The translations under genes and the position numbers were made by a program. Below the pieces are notes generated by a model. It was given only the letters and a program-made list of their open reading frames with translations. It had not been told where the DNA came from and did no database searches. This document shows positions 25,479 to 34,797 of a stretch of 64,000 bases of DNA, one piece after another. This stretch comes from Candidatus Saccharimonadota bacterium (GTDB lineage: Bacteria; Patescibacteriota; Saccharimonadia; Saccharimonadales; Saccharimonadaceae), in contig JAFZQB010000010.1 in the NCBI GenBank assembly GCA_017552385.1, positions 1 through 64,000 of the forward strand, written 5' to 3'. Positions within the stretch are counted from its first letter, which is position 1. Each line of letters starts with the position of its first letter.

Positions 25479-27392
25479 ATGAACAAAGAAACTATTTATA
25501 TCGAACCAAGTGACGATATCACTGATATCTTATCGCGGTTAAAAGCTTCCGATAAAAAGATTGTCGCTCTTGTTCCGCCAAAGAAACCAACGGTTCTTCT
25601 TAGCTCTGTCAACATAAAACTTATTTCACGGGCCGCTAAAGCTAGTAAAAAAGCAGTAGTTCTTGTTACTACTGACGACTCCCTCACTAAACTCGCTATG
25701 ACGGCAAACTTACCTGTCGCTCCATCTCTTAAATCGCGTCCGATTATGCCAGGTGAGGAGAAGCCCGTCAAAGCCGAACCAAAAGAAGAGCCGGACGATG
25801 AACCGGATACAGATCCAGATAGTGACGAGCCCGAGGCGGAAGCGGACGAAAGAGCCGAAGAGCAATTTGAAGATTATGATGACGAAGGCGAAGATGCGTC
25901 AGAAGAAGATGATGAAGTAGAGAGTGACGAAGAAGACGAAGAAGATGATGATGAAGACGATGAAATCGAAGACGAAGATGAAGGCGAAGATAGTGGCGAC
26001 GGTGGCGAAGATGATGAAGAAGATTCTGACGAAACAGACAAAAGTAAAAAGAGCTCCAAGGATTCTGAAAAAGCTGGCGCCAAATCATCCGAAAAGAAAA
26101 CCAGCAAAAAAGAAAAAAAATCCAAGAAGTCCGACGAAGAATATTCCAATGCCTTCATTAAGTTTATTGCCTTGCACAAAGCATGGATTATCGCTGGCGC
26201 CGCAATCCTAGTCGGCTTGATTGTGTTTCTAGTATGGGCTTTTACTATTGCTCCACGCGTTAGCGTTTCTATATCGGTTCGTACAAATTCAGCAAATTTC
26301 TCTGAAAATGTCACGTTCTCCAAAGATTCTGCCGATGAAAACTCCTCAACTGGATCATTCTTCCTCCATGAAGAGAAAATTGAAAAAAACCAAATCGTCA
26401 AATTCACCGCTACGGGCAAGAAAGATCTCGGCGAAACAGCTTCTGGCGAACTAGTGCTTACATCCTACTTCATAGGCCCGGGGACAGTTTCCGTGCCAGC
26501 TGGGTCAACCTTTACATATGGAACGCTTAACTACGTAACCTTGGCAGACATCGTTCTCGCGGGGCCCGCTGATAATAAAGCCAAAACATTCAAAGCTACA
26601 TGTAATAATTACAGCGAAGACTTCGAGATTGGAGTTGATTATTGTCAGGTATCTACCGTTGTATCTATCAAAGCCGCAGCGCCTGGCGAAGATTATAATA
26701 TATCTGCCTCAGGCGAAGGATGGAGTTCATCAGTTGGCAATGTTACCGCCTACAACAACGCAGACATTACTGGAGGCACCTCCAATATTGTCACAATAGT
26801 CCAGCAATCAGATGTTGATTTGGCGCTAGATAAGCTCAGAGGAGACGAATCTACTGGCTCAAGCGATGGCAAGAAAGAACTTTACGATGGGCTGTCAAAG
26901 ACAGTCATGCCTGTCGAAGCTAGCTATAAAGTAACCACATCAGATCCTCAAACCACGCCGGCCGTTGGAGAAGAAGTAAAGGAGGGTGTTACCCCACAAG
27001 TGTCAACAAACACAACGTATTTTGTTTACACAATCGATCGTGTACGTATGGAGGAGTTTATCAAGAACAAAGCTGTTATAGACGAAGGTAAACGAATCTA
27101 TTCTTATGGTGATCCATTCATTGAATATTTTGCAGAGAGCAGTAGCGGTAATACTTACACCGGTAAGCTCAAGACAACATACAAGACTGGTCCGGAAATA
27201 AGCGAAACCGAAATATTAGACAAAATCCGCGGCGAAAAGATCGGCCGCATCGAACCTATATTGAAAGATGCTTTCCCTGGAGTAGCTAGCGTTAAGACCG
27301 AAAAGTCCTACTTCTGGGTTAATAACATCCCAAATGATGAAAACAAAGTCGAGATCAATCTAACAATTGAAGGTTTCGATAACGAAGAGTAA
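25479..27392 (+). CDS. single-pass membrane protein with a very acidic tract and Baseplate-J-like exterior
   Basis: 637 aa. Residues 1-85 form a small alpha/beta domain. Then about 100 residues are almost only Asp and Glu (~105-190), then a Lys/Ser-rich stretch, a membrane helix near 240-262, and an outer half of ~370 residues. The outer half has VSVPAGSTFTYG and APGEDYNI, reminiscent of Baseplate_J-like repeats of phage/contractile-tail proteins and of CPR surface proteins. The acidic then basic order suggests ionic tethering inside the cell. ATG 25479 is chosen from TGATAAAAT ending 8 bases earlier. Operon with the following genes. Function unknown. Confidence 0.8.
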   Translation: MNKETIYIEPSDDITDILSRLKASDKKIVALVPPKKPTVLLSSVNIKLISRAAKASKKAVVLVTTDDSLTKLAMTANLPVAPSLKSRPIMPGEEKPVKAEPKEEPDDEPDTDPDSDEPEAEADERAEEQFEDYDDEGEDASEEDDEVESDEEDEEDDDEDDEIEDEDEGEDSGDGGEDDEEDSDETDKSKKSSKDSEKAGAKSSEKKTSKKEKKSKKSDEEYSNAFIKFIALHKAWIIAGAAILVGLIVFLVWAFTIAPRVSVSISVRTNSANFSENVTFSKDSADENSSTGSFFLHEEKIEKNQIVKFTATGKKDLGETASGELVLTSYFIGPGTVSVPAGSTFTYGTLNYVTLADIVLAGPADNKAKTFKATCNNYSEDFEIGVDYCQVSTVVSIKAAAPGEDYNISASGEGWSSSVGNVTAYNNADITGGTSNIVTIVQQSDVDLALDKLRGDESTGSSDGKKELYDGLSKTVMPVEASYKVTTSDPQTTPAVGEEVKEGVTPQVSTNTTYFVYTIDRVRMEEFIKNKAVIDEGKRIYSYGDPFIEYFAESSSGNTYTGKLKTTYKTGPEISETEILDKIRGEKIGRIEPILKDAFPGVASVKTEKSYFWVNNIPNDENKVEINLTIEGFDNEE

Positions 27393-27406
27393 TTATCGGA
27401 GACACC

Positions 27407-29074
27407 ATGAAGCTCATCGCATTAGACGTAGGCGAAAAACGTATTGGTGTGGCTAAAGCTGACACGAGTGTTAAGATTGCTGTGCCTATCGGGATGATCC
27501 CGGTCGACGGACAAGAAGTTACCGCCATCGTCCGTCTCTGTAATATTCAGAATACCGACAATATCATCATTGGTATGCCACGTAATCTCCAGGGTCAATT
27601 GACTAAGCAAAGTGATTATGTGAAGAATTTCACAGAATCGTTAAAGACGTCACTTCAAGCAGCTAAACCGAATGGCAAGGAGATAGGTCTTTTCTACCAG
27701 GACGAATCACTTACCTCTGTTCAGGCCGAGCAAAACCTAAAATCGAGAAATTATAATAAAAAGTCGGGTGACGTGGATGCGGAAGCCGCTACCATCATTC
27801 TTCAAGACTTTCTCGAGAATATCTCTCATCGTATTTCCGATCAACAGCCAACTGAATCTCCTGGCGCGCCAACTACAGAGGAATTGTCCGCTGCTCCACC
27901 TGCTCCCGCCGACATTTCTACCGAGCAAGCTAATAAAGAAGATGAAGACATAAAAGTCCCTATAGGAGATGGCCATATGAAAAAACACTTTTTCGTTCGT
28001 ATTATTATCATAATTATCGTTGTTGTTGGGCTCACTGGGCTTGGTGCCGTGCTTTGGTATAATTCTTCGGTTTCGCCAGTGGTAGCGTCCGACCAATGTG
28101 CTAGTTTAACGGAAGTTGATGAGACTGACCCATGCGCTACAGCTTCATTTACGGTCGAAGAAGGTTCTGGTGTTTCGGTTATTGCCGATTCGCTAGAAAA
28201 GGCTGGGCTGATTCGCAGCGCTCTTGCTTTCAAAATCTACGCCAAGTTTTCTGGCAAAGAAAACGACCTTAAACACGGCACCTATAGCTTAGCCCCATCC
28301 ATGACTGTCGAAAAGATCTTTTCTAAAATGGTAGAAGGGAGTAACGAAGCTAATGTTTTCCGCTTTACTGTTTTGCCTGGCGAGACTGAGTATGCAATCA
28401 AGACGCGGTTAATTTCTATCGGGTATACCCCAGAAGAAGTAAATAAAGCCTTCTCTAAGAAATATGACCACCCAGTTCTCGTAGATAAGCCAGACGACGC
28501 GTCTCTAGAAGGATATTTGTTTGGCGAAACCTATGAATTTTTCCAAACAGATTCGGTGGAGACAATCATCACCCGTATGCTAGACGAGCTTTACTCAGTC
28601 GTCAAGAAAAACTATCTACGCGAGAAGTTTATTGGTATGGGTTACGATCTTCATAAAGGCATTATTATGGCTTCGATTGTCCAGAAAGAAGCTGGCACGC
28701 TCTCAGAAGAAGACCAAAAAATCGTCGCTCAAGTTTTTTGGAGCCGTCTAACCGATGGTTGGAGGTTAGGAAGTGACGTTACAGCCACTTATGCTGCCGA
28801 TCAGATTGATCCAGGACGCATATATCTAGACAATAACGCTGCGATTCTTGATGTAGATTCTTGCTACAATACGCGCAAATACGCTGGCCTTCCCTGTGGG
28901 CCTATCTCAAACCCGGGCGCTCAAGTACTCTTATCGACAGCCAGCCCAGCAAACACTTCTTATCTTTATTTCTTGACAGGTGATGACGGTTTGATGTATT
29001 ATAGTACTACAGAGGCTGAGCATCTTCTGAACCGAGACCAACATTGCCAGGACCTCTGTAACGCTCAATTATGA
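27407..29074 (+). CDS. fusion of RuvX/YqgF nuclease domain and MltG endolytic transglycosylase
   Basis: 555 aa. Residues 1-145 are YqgF/RuvX (ALDVGEKRIGVA, NIIIGMPRN, YQDESLTSVQAE, KSGDVDAEAATIILQ), the pre-16S rRNA/Holliday-type RNase H-fold nuclease. A Pro/Ala/Glu linker (~146-188) follows, then a membrane helix (~194-215) and MltG/YceG (~215-555) with LEGYLFGETY and IVQKEAG (catalytic E428), which cuts new glycan strands outside. In Bacillus the homologous genes yrrK and yrrL are neighbours near alaS, so the fusion may come from adjacent genes. A Shine-Dalgarno (AGGAG at 27964-27968) stands 8 bases before in-frame ATG 27977 (residue 191), so free MltG may also be made. Confidence 0.9.
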   Translation: MKLIALDVGEKRIGVAKADTSVKIAVPIGMIPVDGQEVTAIVRLCNIQNTDNIIIGMPRNLQGQLTKQSDYVKNFTESLKTSLQAAKPNGKEIGLFYQDESLTSVQAEQNLKSRNYNKKSGDVDAEAATIILQDFLENISHRISDQQPTESPGAPTTEELSAAPPAPADISTEQANKEDEDIKVPIGDGHMKKHFFVRIIIIIIVVVGLTGLGAVLWYNSSVSPVVASDQCASLTEVDETDPCATASFTVEEGSGVSVIADSLEKAGLIRSALAFKIYAKFSGKENDLKHGTYSLAPSMTVEKIFSKMVEGSNEANVFRFTVLPGETEYAIKTRLISIGYTPEEVNKAFSKKYDHPVLVDKPDDASLEGYLFGETYEFFQTDSVETIITRMLDELYSVVKKNYLREKFIGMGYDLHKGIIMASIVQKEAGTLSEEDQKIVAQVFWSRLTDGWRLGSDVTATYAADQIDPGRIYLDNNAAILDVDSCYNTRKYAGLPCGPISNPGAQVLLSTASPANTSYLYFLTGDDGLMYYSTTEAEHLLNRDQHCQDLCNAQL

Positions 29075-30141
29075 AAACTAACAAATCTAGTAAATTTTCC
29101 AAGAGTCCGTTCGTTAGGGCTGTTTCGTATATCCTCATTGCTGGTGCTATTATAGCTACGGCTTATTTTGGGTCCCAGAATAAGACTGTAGAAGCCGACG
29201 GCACACCTATCATGATGGCAATATCCGACAACAATTACTCTGTATCCGTCGATCAGCTTTCTGAGCTATATATTGTCGCTGAGATTGCGAACAATGTTTC
29301 TCTAAGTTCATCTAGCTATCTTAACATGGACTACATTTCCGCAGTTACACAATATTCCATCAACCAGACAGCATCCACTAAGATTGAAAAGACCAATATT
29401 GTTGACACCTCATCGCTCGCTAAAGGCGTAATAGAATACGAAGTTGCCTCTGGCGAATCAATGGATAGCATTGCTGCCGCTTTCGGTCTTTCTACAGATC
29501 AGATTCGTTGGTCTAATGGTATGAAAACAACCGACGTATCAGCTGGCCAAACTCTTTATCTCCCAAGCGTCAGCGGCATCGTGTATACCATTAAAGAAGG
29601 CGACTCGCTTGATTCAATTGCTAATAAATACGGTTCTTCGGCGGCGGAAATCGAAGATAGAAACAATCTCGGCGCTCGAGGAGTTATCGCAGGCACCAAG
29701 ATTGCTGTTCCAAACGGTGTTGTCCCCGAGACAGAGCGTCCAGAATATGTTGCTCCAGCCCCAGTCCAGACCTATACCTATGTCCCGTCCTATAACCTTT
29801 ACGCCACGAGCTCCAATCCAATGCCTTACGGGTGGTGTACATGGTATGCTTGGCAATGGCGCTACGAAAACGGCTCTCCGCTTCCTGGAGGACTTGGCAA
29901 CGCTCGTTATTGGGCGTCGCAACTAGCCGCGAAAGGATACGCTGTTGGTCGCGACCCGGCCTATGGCGCCGTCTTCGTTTCTCAAGCTGGCTACTATGGC
30001 CACGTCGGTATTGTCACTGCCGTATATGATGATGGTTCTATCCAGATTACCGATATGAACGGCGTTTCTGGTTGGGGACGCGTTGGATCCAAGACTCTAG
30101 GCCCGTCCGAATGGGGTGGCTACCAATTCGTTTACATGTAA
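29071..30141 (+). CDS. secreted peptidoglycan hydrolase, two LysM domains and CHAP
   Basis: 356 aa; ATG overlaps the previous stop (ATGA). Signal-anchor at about 12-32, a linker region, then two LysM repeats (VASGESMDSIAAAFG and IKEGDSLDSIANKYG) that bind glycan, and a CHAP amidase/endopeptidase at the end: GWCTWYAW carries the nucleophile Cys, GHVGIV the His. Translationally coupled to the RuvX-MltG fusion, so a glycan-cutting and a peptide-cutting enzyme are made together; a coordinated wall-remodelling unit is likely. Confidence 0.9.
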   Translation: MKTNKSSKFSKSPFVRAVSYILIAGAIIATAYFGSQNKTVEADGTPIMMAISDNNYSVSVDQLSELYIVAEIANNVSLSSSSYLNMDYISAVTQYSINQTASTKIEKTNIVDTSSLAKGVIEYEVASGESMDSIAAAFGLSTDQIRWSNGMKTTDVSAGQTLYLPSVSGIVYTIKEGDSLDSIANKYGSSAAEIEDRNNLGARGVIAGTKIAVPNGVVPETERPEYVAPAPVQTYTYVPSYNLYATSSNPMPYGWCTWYAWQWRYENGSPLPGGLGNARYWASQLAAKGYAVGRDPAYGAVFVSQAGYYGHVGIVTAVYDDGSIQITDMNGVSGWGRVGSKTLGPSEWGGYQFVYM

Positions 30142-30183
30142 ACCGTATTTGCTTATATATTATATATATGGTATAATTTTCGT

Positions 30184-31485
30184 ATGTTTGTTGATACTGC
30201 GAAAGTCAAATTACAAGCCGGCAAAGGCGGTGATGGTGCCGTTTCTTTTCGACATGAAATTTATATCCCGAAAGGCGGTCCAGACGGTGGTGACGGCGGT
30301 CATGGCGGCTCAATTATTTTTCGCGCAGATAAAGACACAAATACTCTTTTGAATTTTCGTTTCACACCTGAGCTCAAAGCCGAAGACGGCAAGAATGGTT
30401 CTGGCACCCGCTCCGCAGGCCGCTCTGGAAAAGATTTGGTTATCGAAGTGCCAATCGGCACCGTAGTTAAAAAAGAGGGCAAAATAATCGCAGACTTAAC
30501 TAAAGATCAACAAGAAGCCGTTATCGCTAAAGGAGGCGATGGAGGATTTGGCAATGCTCATTTCAAATCTTCGACCCGCCAAGCTCCTATTATTGCGGAG
30601 GTTGGCGAACCAGGCGAGGCTTTCGAGGCGGAGCTTGAACTAAAACTATTGGCCGATGTAGGCCTAGTTGGCCTACCTAATGCCGGTAAGTCAACATTTC
30701 TCTCTGTCGTTTCGAACGCCAAACCAGAAATTGCCGACTATCCATTCACGACGATTACGCCTAATTTAGGCGTAGCTACGGTCGACGATAAAGACCTATT
30801 AATTGCGGATATCCCTGGTCTTATTGAAGGAGCTTCAGAAGGGAAGGGACTCGGTCATGCTTTCCTACGTCATGTTGATCGTACTGCGGTTCTACTGCAC
30901 TTAGTTGATGTTTATAATGATGATGCCGGCGAAGCATACCAAACCATTCGCAACGAGTTATCAAAATATTCCGATCTCAAAGATCGTCCCGAGATAGTTG
31001 CTTTAACCAAGTGCGAAGGTCTAGACCCAGAAATAATTAACATCCAAATCAAATCCATCTTAGCAAAGAACCCCGAGGCAAAAGTTTTCACTATTTCATC
31101 TTCGGCGCACGAAGGCTTGACTGAACTACTCCGCGAACTAGCTTCCGTTAAACAGTCGGCTAGCGCTAAAACTGTAATCAATGGCAAATCAGAAGCCGAA
31201 GAAGAATCAGAGCAAGACGACGCGTTACCAGTGATATCTCTTCCAAAATCGTCCGTCAAAACGTCTTGGAACGTCGAGAAGCAAGAAGACAAGTTCATTA
31301 TTACCGGAGAAAAAATTGAGAAGTTCGCCCGTCGTACAGATTTTAATAACTATGCTTCAGTCAACCGTTTGCGCGACATTTTAAAGAAGCTTGGTATACG
31401 TGCGGAGCTAACGTCACAAGGCGCCATGGCAGACTCTATTATCTCTATCGCTGGGCACGAATTTACCCTTGTTGAAGATTGGTAA
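30184..31485 (+). CDS. obg: GTPase Obg/CgtA
   Basis: 433 aa. Gly-rich Obg fold (AGKGGDGAVSFRHE, GGPDGGDGGHGG), GTPase core with GLPNAGKST (P-loop), DIPGLIEGAS (G3) and TKCEG (G4), and the C-terminal OCT domain (RLRDILKKLGIRAEL). It assists assembly of the 50S subunit. TGGTATAAT ends 6 bases before ATG: leaderless. It is the last gene before the candidate RNA at 31550. Confidence 0.95.
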   Translation: MFVDTAKVKLQAGKGGDGAVSFRHEIYIPKGGPDGGDGGHGGSIIFRADKDTNTLLNFRFTPELKAEDGKNGSGTRSAGRSGKDLVIEVPIGTVVKKEGKIIADLTKDQQEAVIAKGGDGGFGNAHFKSSTRQAPIIAEVGEPGEAFEAELELKLLADVGLVGLPNAGKSTFLSVVSNAKPEIADYPFTTITPNLGVATVDDKDLLIADIPGLIEGASEGKGLGHAFLRHVDRTAVLLHLVDVYNDDAGEAYQTIRNELSKYSDLKDRPEIVALTKCEGLDPEIINIQIKSILAKNPEAKVFTISSSAHEGLTELLRELASVKQSASAKTVINGKSEAEEESEQDDALPVISLPKSSVKTSWNVEKQEDKFIITGEKIEKFARRTDFNNYASVNRLRDILKKLGIRAELTSQGAMADSIISIAGHEFTLVEDW

Positions 31486-31514
31486 AAATTACAACATTTT
31501 ATTTCGAAATACCC

Positions 31515-31543
31515 TTGACAAAAGCACAAACATTTTTTAAAAT
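31515..31543 (+). promoter_or_regulatory. strong consensus promoter of the candidate RNA
   Basis: TTGACA (31515-31520), 17-base spacer, TAAAAT (31538-31543). This is among the best matches to sigma-70 in the window, and it does not point at a nearby start codon: the first gene downstream begins 225 bases later and has its own promoter. Confidence 0.8.
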
Positions 31544-31549
31544 AAACTT

Positions 31550-31693
31550 AAGCTGATACGCTTCACAGGGGTTCCACTGACAAGCTTAGTGGAGTGTGGA
31601 GACTACATTAAAACAAAAACAGCGGATTAAAACAAACCAATGTGCCCCAGGGTGGGCGCGCATCAGCAGAGAGCCGGCCCACAGCCGGCTCTC
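31550..31693 (+). ncRNA. candidate structured small RNA, family unknown
   Basis: A stretch of about 145-170 bases without a credible reading frame, started by a consensus promoter. Visible pairing: an outer helix GCTGATACGC (31552-31561) with GCG and ATCAGC (31656-31667); a hairpin TCCACT/AGTGGA inside CACA/TGTG (31563-31600); an A-rich single strand (about 31607-31638); GCCC/GGGC; and a perfect 10-bp hairpin GAGAGCCGGC/GCCGGCTCTC (31669-31693). No T-run follows the last hairpin, so the exact end is uncertain. It does not fit tmRNA or SRP RNA core motifs; 6S-like RNA or a CPR-specific RNA remains possible. Confidence 0.6.
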
Positions 31694-31773
31694 GAAGTCC
31701 CATTGATGTTCTTGAATTATCTACTGTGCTTGTGCTATACTAGATAAAAGATATCTGAGGTGGAGGTAAAACT

Positions 31774-32106
31774 ATGGCAAATACGAAATCCGAACATCGC
31801 GCAATCGTCTATGTTGTTGGTGCTATTCTTGTAATTGTTGCACTCGCCATTTTTATATCAACTCGTCTCTCAGCTGGCCCAAAACCGGAAATTTCCTCTC
31901 TCGAAATCGACGAATCAATATTGACTATTATTCCTAAGGACGACTCTTCTCGTCTTGTTTTTTGCATTACTAAAACTCCTAGTCCATCTGGTTGTAAATG
32001 GGAAGAGACGAACGTGCTCAGCCTATCTCCAGAAGACACATATTACGCTTTTATAAAGAATATTGATACTGGCGCTATTTCTAACCCAAAAGCTGTCGAG
32101 CGCTAA
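31774..32106 (+). CDS. small single-pass membrane protein
   Basis: 110 aa. Membrane helix at about residues 11-31, then a short external domain with one Cys pair (VFCITK and SGCKWE) and a predicted beta fold. Not recognised. TTGAAT-18-TATACT (31712-31741) and a strong GGAGG ribosome site (31763-31767) precede ATG. uvrB begins 23 bases after it, on its own promoter. Confidence 0.7.
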   Translation: MANTKSEHRAIVYVVGAILVIVALAIFISTRLSAGPKPEISSLEIDESILTIIPKDDSSRLVFCITKTPSPSGCKWEETNVLSLSPEDTYYAFIKNIDTGAISNPKAVER

Positions 32107-32128
32107 TAAAGAGATATATAATAAGCCC

Positions 32129-34153
32129 ATGAATTTTCAACTCGTTTCTAAGTATCAGCCAACCGGAGACCAGCCTGCTGCAATTGAAAAGTTAACTAAG
32201 GGCCTCAAAGAAGGCATTAAAGAGCAAGTTCTACTCGGAGTCACAGGGTCAGGTAAGACTTTTACGATGGCGAACATCATTCAAGACTACGGTAAGCCAA
32301 CGCTAGTTCTAGCACATAACAAAACTCTTGCAGCTCAGCTCTATTCCGAATTTCGCGAATTTTTCCCGAAGAATGAAGTTCATTATTTTGTTTCGTACTT
32401 CGATTACTATCAGCCAGAAGCCTATATTGCGTCTACAGATACATATATCGAAAAAGATTCGGCTATTAACGAAGAAATAGATCGTCTTCGTCACGGCGCG
32501 ACGGAAGCCCTCCTGACGCGTAACGATGTCATCATAGTTGCATCTGTATCATGCATCTATGGTATAGGCTCGCCAGCAAACTACCAGGAAATGTCTTTTC
32601 CGCTGTGGAAAAAAACATCAGGATGGGTTACGTCTGAGGATACCGCCATTGCAGACCAATTATCCTTTGTACGTACACTTGTCGGCATGCAATATCATAG
32701 AAACGATCTCGCATTCGAGCGTGGAAATTTCCGAGTTATGGGGGATACCGTCGATCTTTACCCAGCTTCTGGAGAGTGGGCATATCGATTCGAATTCGGC
32801 TTTGATAGTCTTGAGTCGGTCAGAATAATCGATCCGCTTACGGCCGAAACAAGAGAAAAACCTGATCATATCCACATTTTTCCAAATACCCACTACGCTA
32901 CACCGGAGTCGGATCTCCAACGCGCTCTTGTTTCAATAGAAAAAGAATATAAAGAGCGGCTCGCATTCTTTGAAAAACGCGGCAAATATCTTGAAGCACA
33001 ACGGCTTAGCCAGCGCATCAAGTATGATCTTGAGATGCTAAAAGAAACCGGCTTCGTCAAAGGCATCGAAAACTATTCGCGGCATCTAGAAGGACGAAAA
33101 GCTGGCGAACCGCCATCGACTTTGCTTGATTTCTTCCCAGAGGATTTCCTTCTTCTCGTTGACGAATCACATATGACATTGCCTCAAGTTCGTGGCATGT
33201 TTAACGGTGATCATTCTAGAAAACAAAGTCTTGTTGATTACGGTTTCCGCTTACCAAGTGCACTTGACAATCGCCCACTTACATTTTCGGAGTTTTATCG
33301 CCATATTACCCATGCGATATATGTATCGGCTACGCCGGGAGATTATGAGCTTTCGAACTGTCCAAAACCAGCTGAGCAAGTCATTCGTCCTACTGGATTG
33401 CTTGATCCAGAAGTTGAAGTTCGCCCATCAGAAGGCCAAATCGATAATCTAATAGAAGAGATAGATCAACGCATCGCGAAGCACCAACGCACGCTTGTGA
33501 CAACACTTACCAAGCGTATGGCCGAGGATCTGACCGATCATCTCAAAGAACGCGGTATCAAAACGGCATATGTTCATTCTGACATTGATACATTAGAAAG
33601 GAGCGACATTCTCCGCGATCTTCGCGCCGGTGTTTACGATGTTCTGGTCGGTATCAATCTTCTTCGTGAAGGCCTAGACTTGCCAGAGGTATCACTAGTC
33701 GCCATTCTAGATGCCGATAAAGAAGGATTTCTCCGTTCCGAATCCGCACTTATTCAAACCATTGGGCGCGCAGCACGCCATGTTGAAGGGAAAGTTATCA
33801 TGTATGCTGACTTTATTACAGAAAGCATGGAAAAAGCGATTAGCGAAACTGCACGTCGTCGCGAAATTCAAACTACATATAACAAGAAGCACCATATTAC
33901 GCCAAAGTCCGTGACTAAAGAAATATCAGCAGGGCTTCGCGCTATCATTCCGGAAAAAGAACAAAAATCTGAGTTCAATATCAAGAAAATCCCGAAGGAA
34001 GAATTGCCAAGCTTGGTCAAGCAGCTTACTTCTGAGATGCAACTTGCGGCCGCTAATCTCGAATTTGAGCAAGCAGCTCTTTTGCGCGACCAAATTGCCG
34101 CAATACAAGAGACCATCTCACCGAATGGTCAAAGTAAGCTCACGGATACTTAA
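32129..34153 (+). CDS. uvrB: excinuclease ABC subunit B
   Basis: 674 aa. Helicase-like damage verifier of nucleotide excision repair. Walker A GVTGSGKT, the beta-hairpin region ([15 protein letters not shown]), DESH box, helicase motifs [31 protein letters not shown] (split, positions about 520-550) and the C-terminal UVR motif ([21 protein letters not shown]) that binds UvrC. ATG 32129 is fixed by TATAAT (32117-32122) ending 6 bases earlier; an upstream in-frame start at 32063 would overlap the previous gene. Leaderless. uvrA and uvrC lie outside the window. Confidence 0.95.
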   Translation: MNFQLVSKYQPTGDQPAAIEKLTKGLKEGIKEQVLLGVTGSGKTFTMANIIQDYGKPTLVLAHNKTLAAQLYSEFREFFPKNEVHYFVSYFDYYQPEAYIASTDTYIEKDSAINEEIDRLRHGATEALLTRNDVIIVASVSCIYGIGSPANYQEMSFPLWKKTSGWVTSEDTAIADQLSFVRTLVGMQYHRNDLAFERGNFRVMGDTVDLYPASGEWAYRFEFGFDSLESVRIIDPLTAETREKPDHIHIFPNTHYATPESDLQRALVSIEKEYKERLAFFEKRGKYLEAQRLSQRIKYDLEMLKETGFVKGIENYSRHLEGRKAGEPPSTLLDFFPEDFLLLVDESHMTLPQVRGMFNGDHSRKQSLVDYGFRLPSALDNRPLTFSEFYRHITHAIYVSATPGDYELSNCPKPAEQVIRPTGLLDPEVEVRPSEGQIDNLIEEIDQRIAKHQRTLVTTLTKRMAEDLTDHLKERGIKTAYVHSDIDTLERSDILRDLRAGVYDVLVGINLLREGLDLPEVSLVAILDADKEGFLRSESALIQTIGRAARHVEGKVIMYADFITESMEKAISETARRREIQTTYNKKHHITPKSVTKEISAGLRAIIPEKEQKSEFNIKKIPKEELPSLVKQLTSEMQLAAANLEFEQAALLRDQIAAIQETISPNGQSKLTDT

Positions 34154-34213
34154 TAAAAAGTGGAATTTTAACGTTGTTTTTAATTTTAGCTTATGTTAAA
34201 ATGAGAATTAGTT

Positions 34214-34477
34214 ATGAGTGATGAGAGACTTAATAATACTGCGCCAGCGACGCGCAACCCTTCGTCGATTATGTCAGCTCCGCGTGACAAGAAAAAAACC
34301 CAGCGAGCTCTTATCATTATTGTTGCATTGGCATTAAGCCTCGCCCTAAATATTGTTTTGGCTGTAGTCTCTCTTTCCAAGAACGAGAAGATCAACCAAC
34401 TCCAGAAAGACGCTAAAGACAACGAAGCCCTTATTATTGAATTAAAGAACAAAATCAACGCGTCAAATAGTTTTTAA
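34214..34477 (+). CDS. small membrane protein with coiled coil
   Basis: 87 aa. A polar N-terminus, membrane helix about 33-53 and a C-terminal coiled coil rich in Lys/Glu/Leu/Asn (NEKINQLQKDAKDNEALIIEL). Such layout resembles small divisome or scaffolding proteins, but no family is recognised. TGTTAAAAT (34194-34202) is 11 bases before ATG, so only a few leader bases are expected. Confidence 0.65.
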   Translation: MSDERLNNTAPATRNPSSIMSAPRDKKKTQRALIIIVALALSLALNIVLAVVSLSKNEKINQLQKDAKDNEALIIELKNKINASNSF

Positions 34478-34507
34478 TTACGCTAATAAGTGATATAATT
34501 TCCTATA

Positions 34508-34795
34508 ATGGAAGTTACAGAACAAGAAATAAATCACTTGGCGATGCTCAGTAATTTTTCGCTAGAGCCGTCTGAAAAAGACGCTCTAAAAAAAGATTTG
34601 TCGGGTATTTTCAAATACATCGGCAAGCTCGATGAGCTTGACACATCTGGCGTCGAACCGACCTATCAAGTTTTTGAGATGAAAAACGTTTGGCGCGCCG
34701 ACGAAATCATAAATCAAGATGCAGACCGTGAAGCTCTGTTAGCCTTAACCAAAGAAGAGAGAGACCACCAAATTAAAGTCCCGAAGGTATTATAA
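34508..34795 (+). CDS. gatC: Asp/Glu-tRNA amidotransferase subunit C
   Basis: 95 aa, usual size. INHLAMLSNFSLEPSE at the start and the conserved LDELDTSGVEPTYQVFEMKNVWRAD block identify GatC, which clamps GatA to GatB. TGATATAAT ends 8 bases before ATG: leaderless. gatA starts two bases after its stop. Confidence 0.95.
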   Translation: MEVTEQEINHLAMLSNFSLEPSEKDALKKDLSGIFKYIGKLDELDTSGVEPTYQVFEMKNVWRADEIINQDADREALLALTKEERDHQIKVPKVL

Positions 34796-34797
34796 TC

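Noticed and set aside
25874-26419. 181-codon Ser-rich minus-strand frame
   Set aside because: Antisense of the Asp/Glu tract at 25479; GAC/GAA repeats read as Ser codons on the other strand.
31550-31693. tmRNA (ssrA)
   Set aside because: No tRNA-like ends, no CCA, no tag-like reading frame; smpB lies far away.
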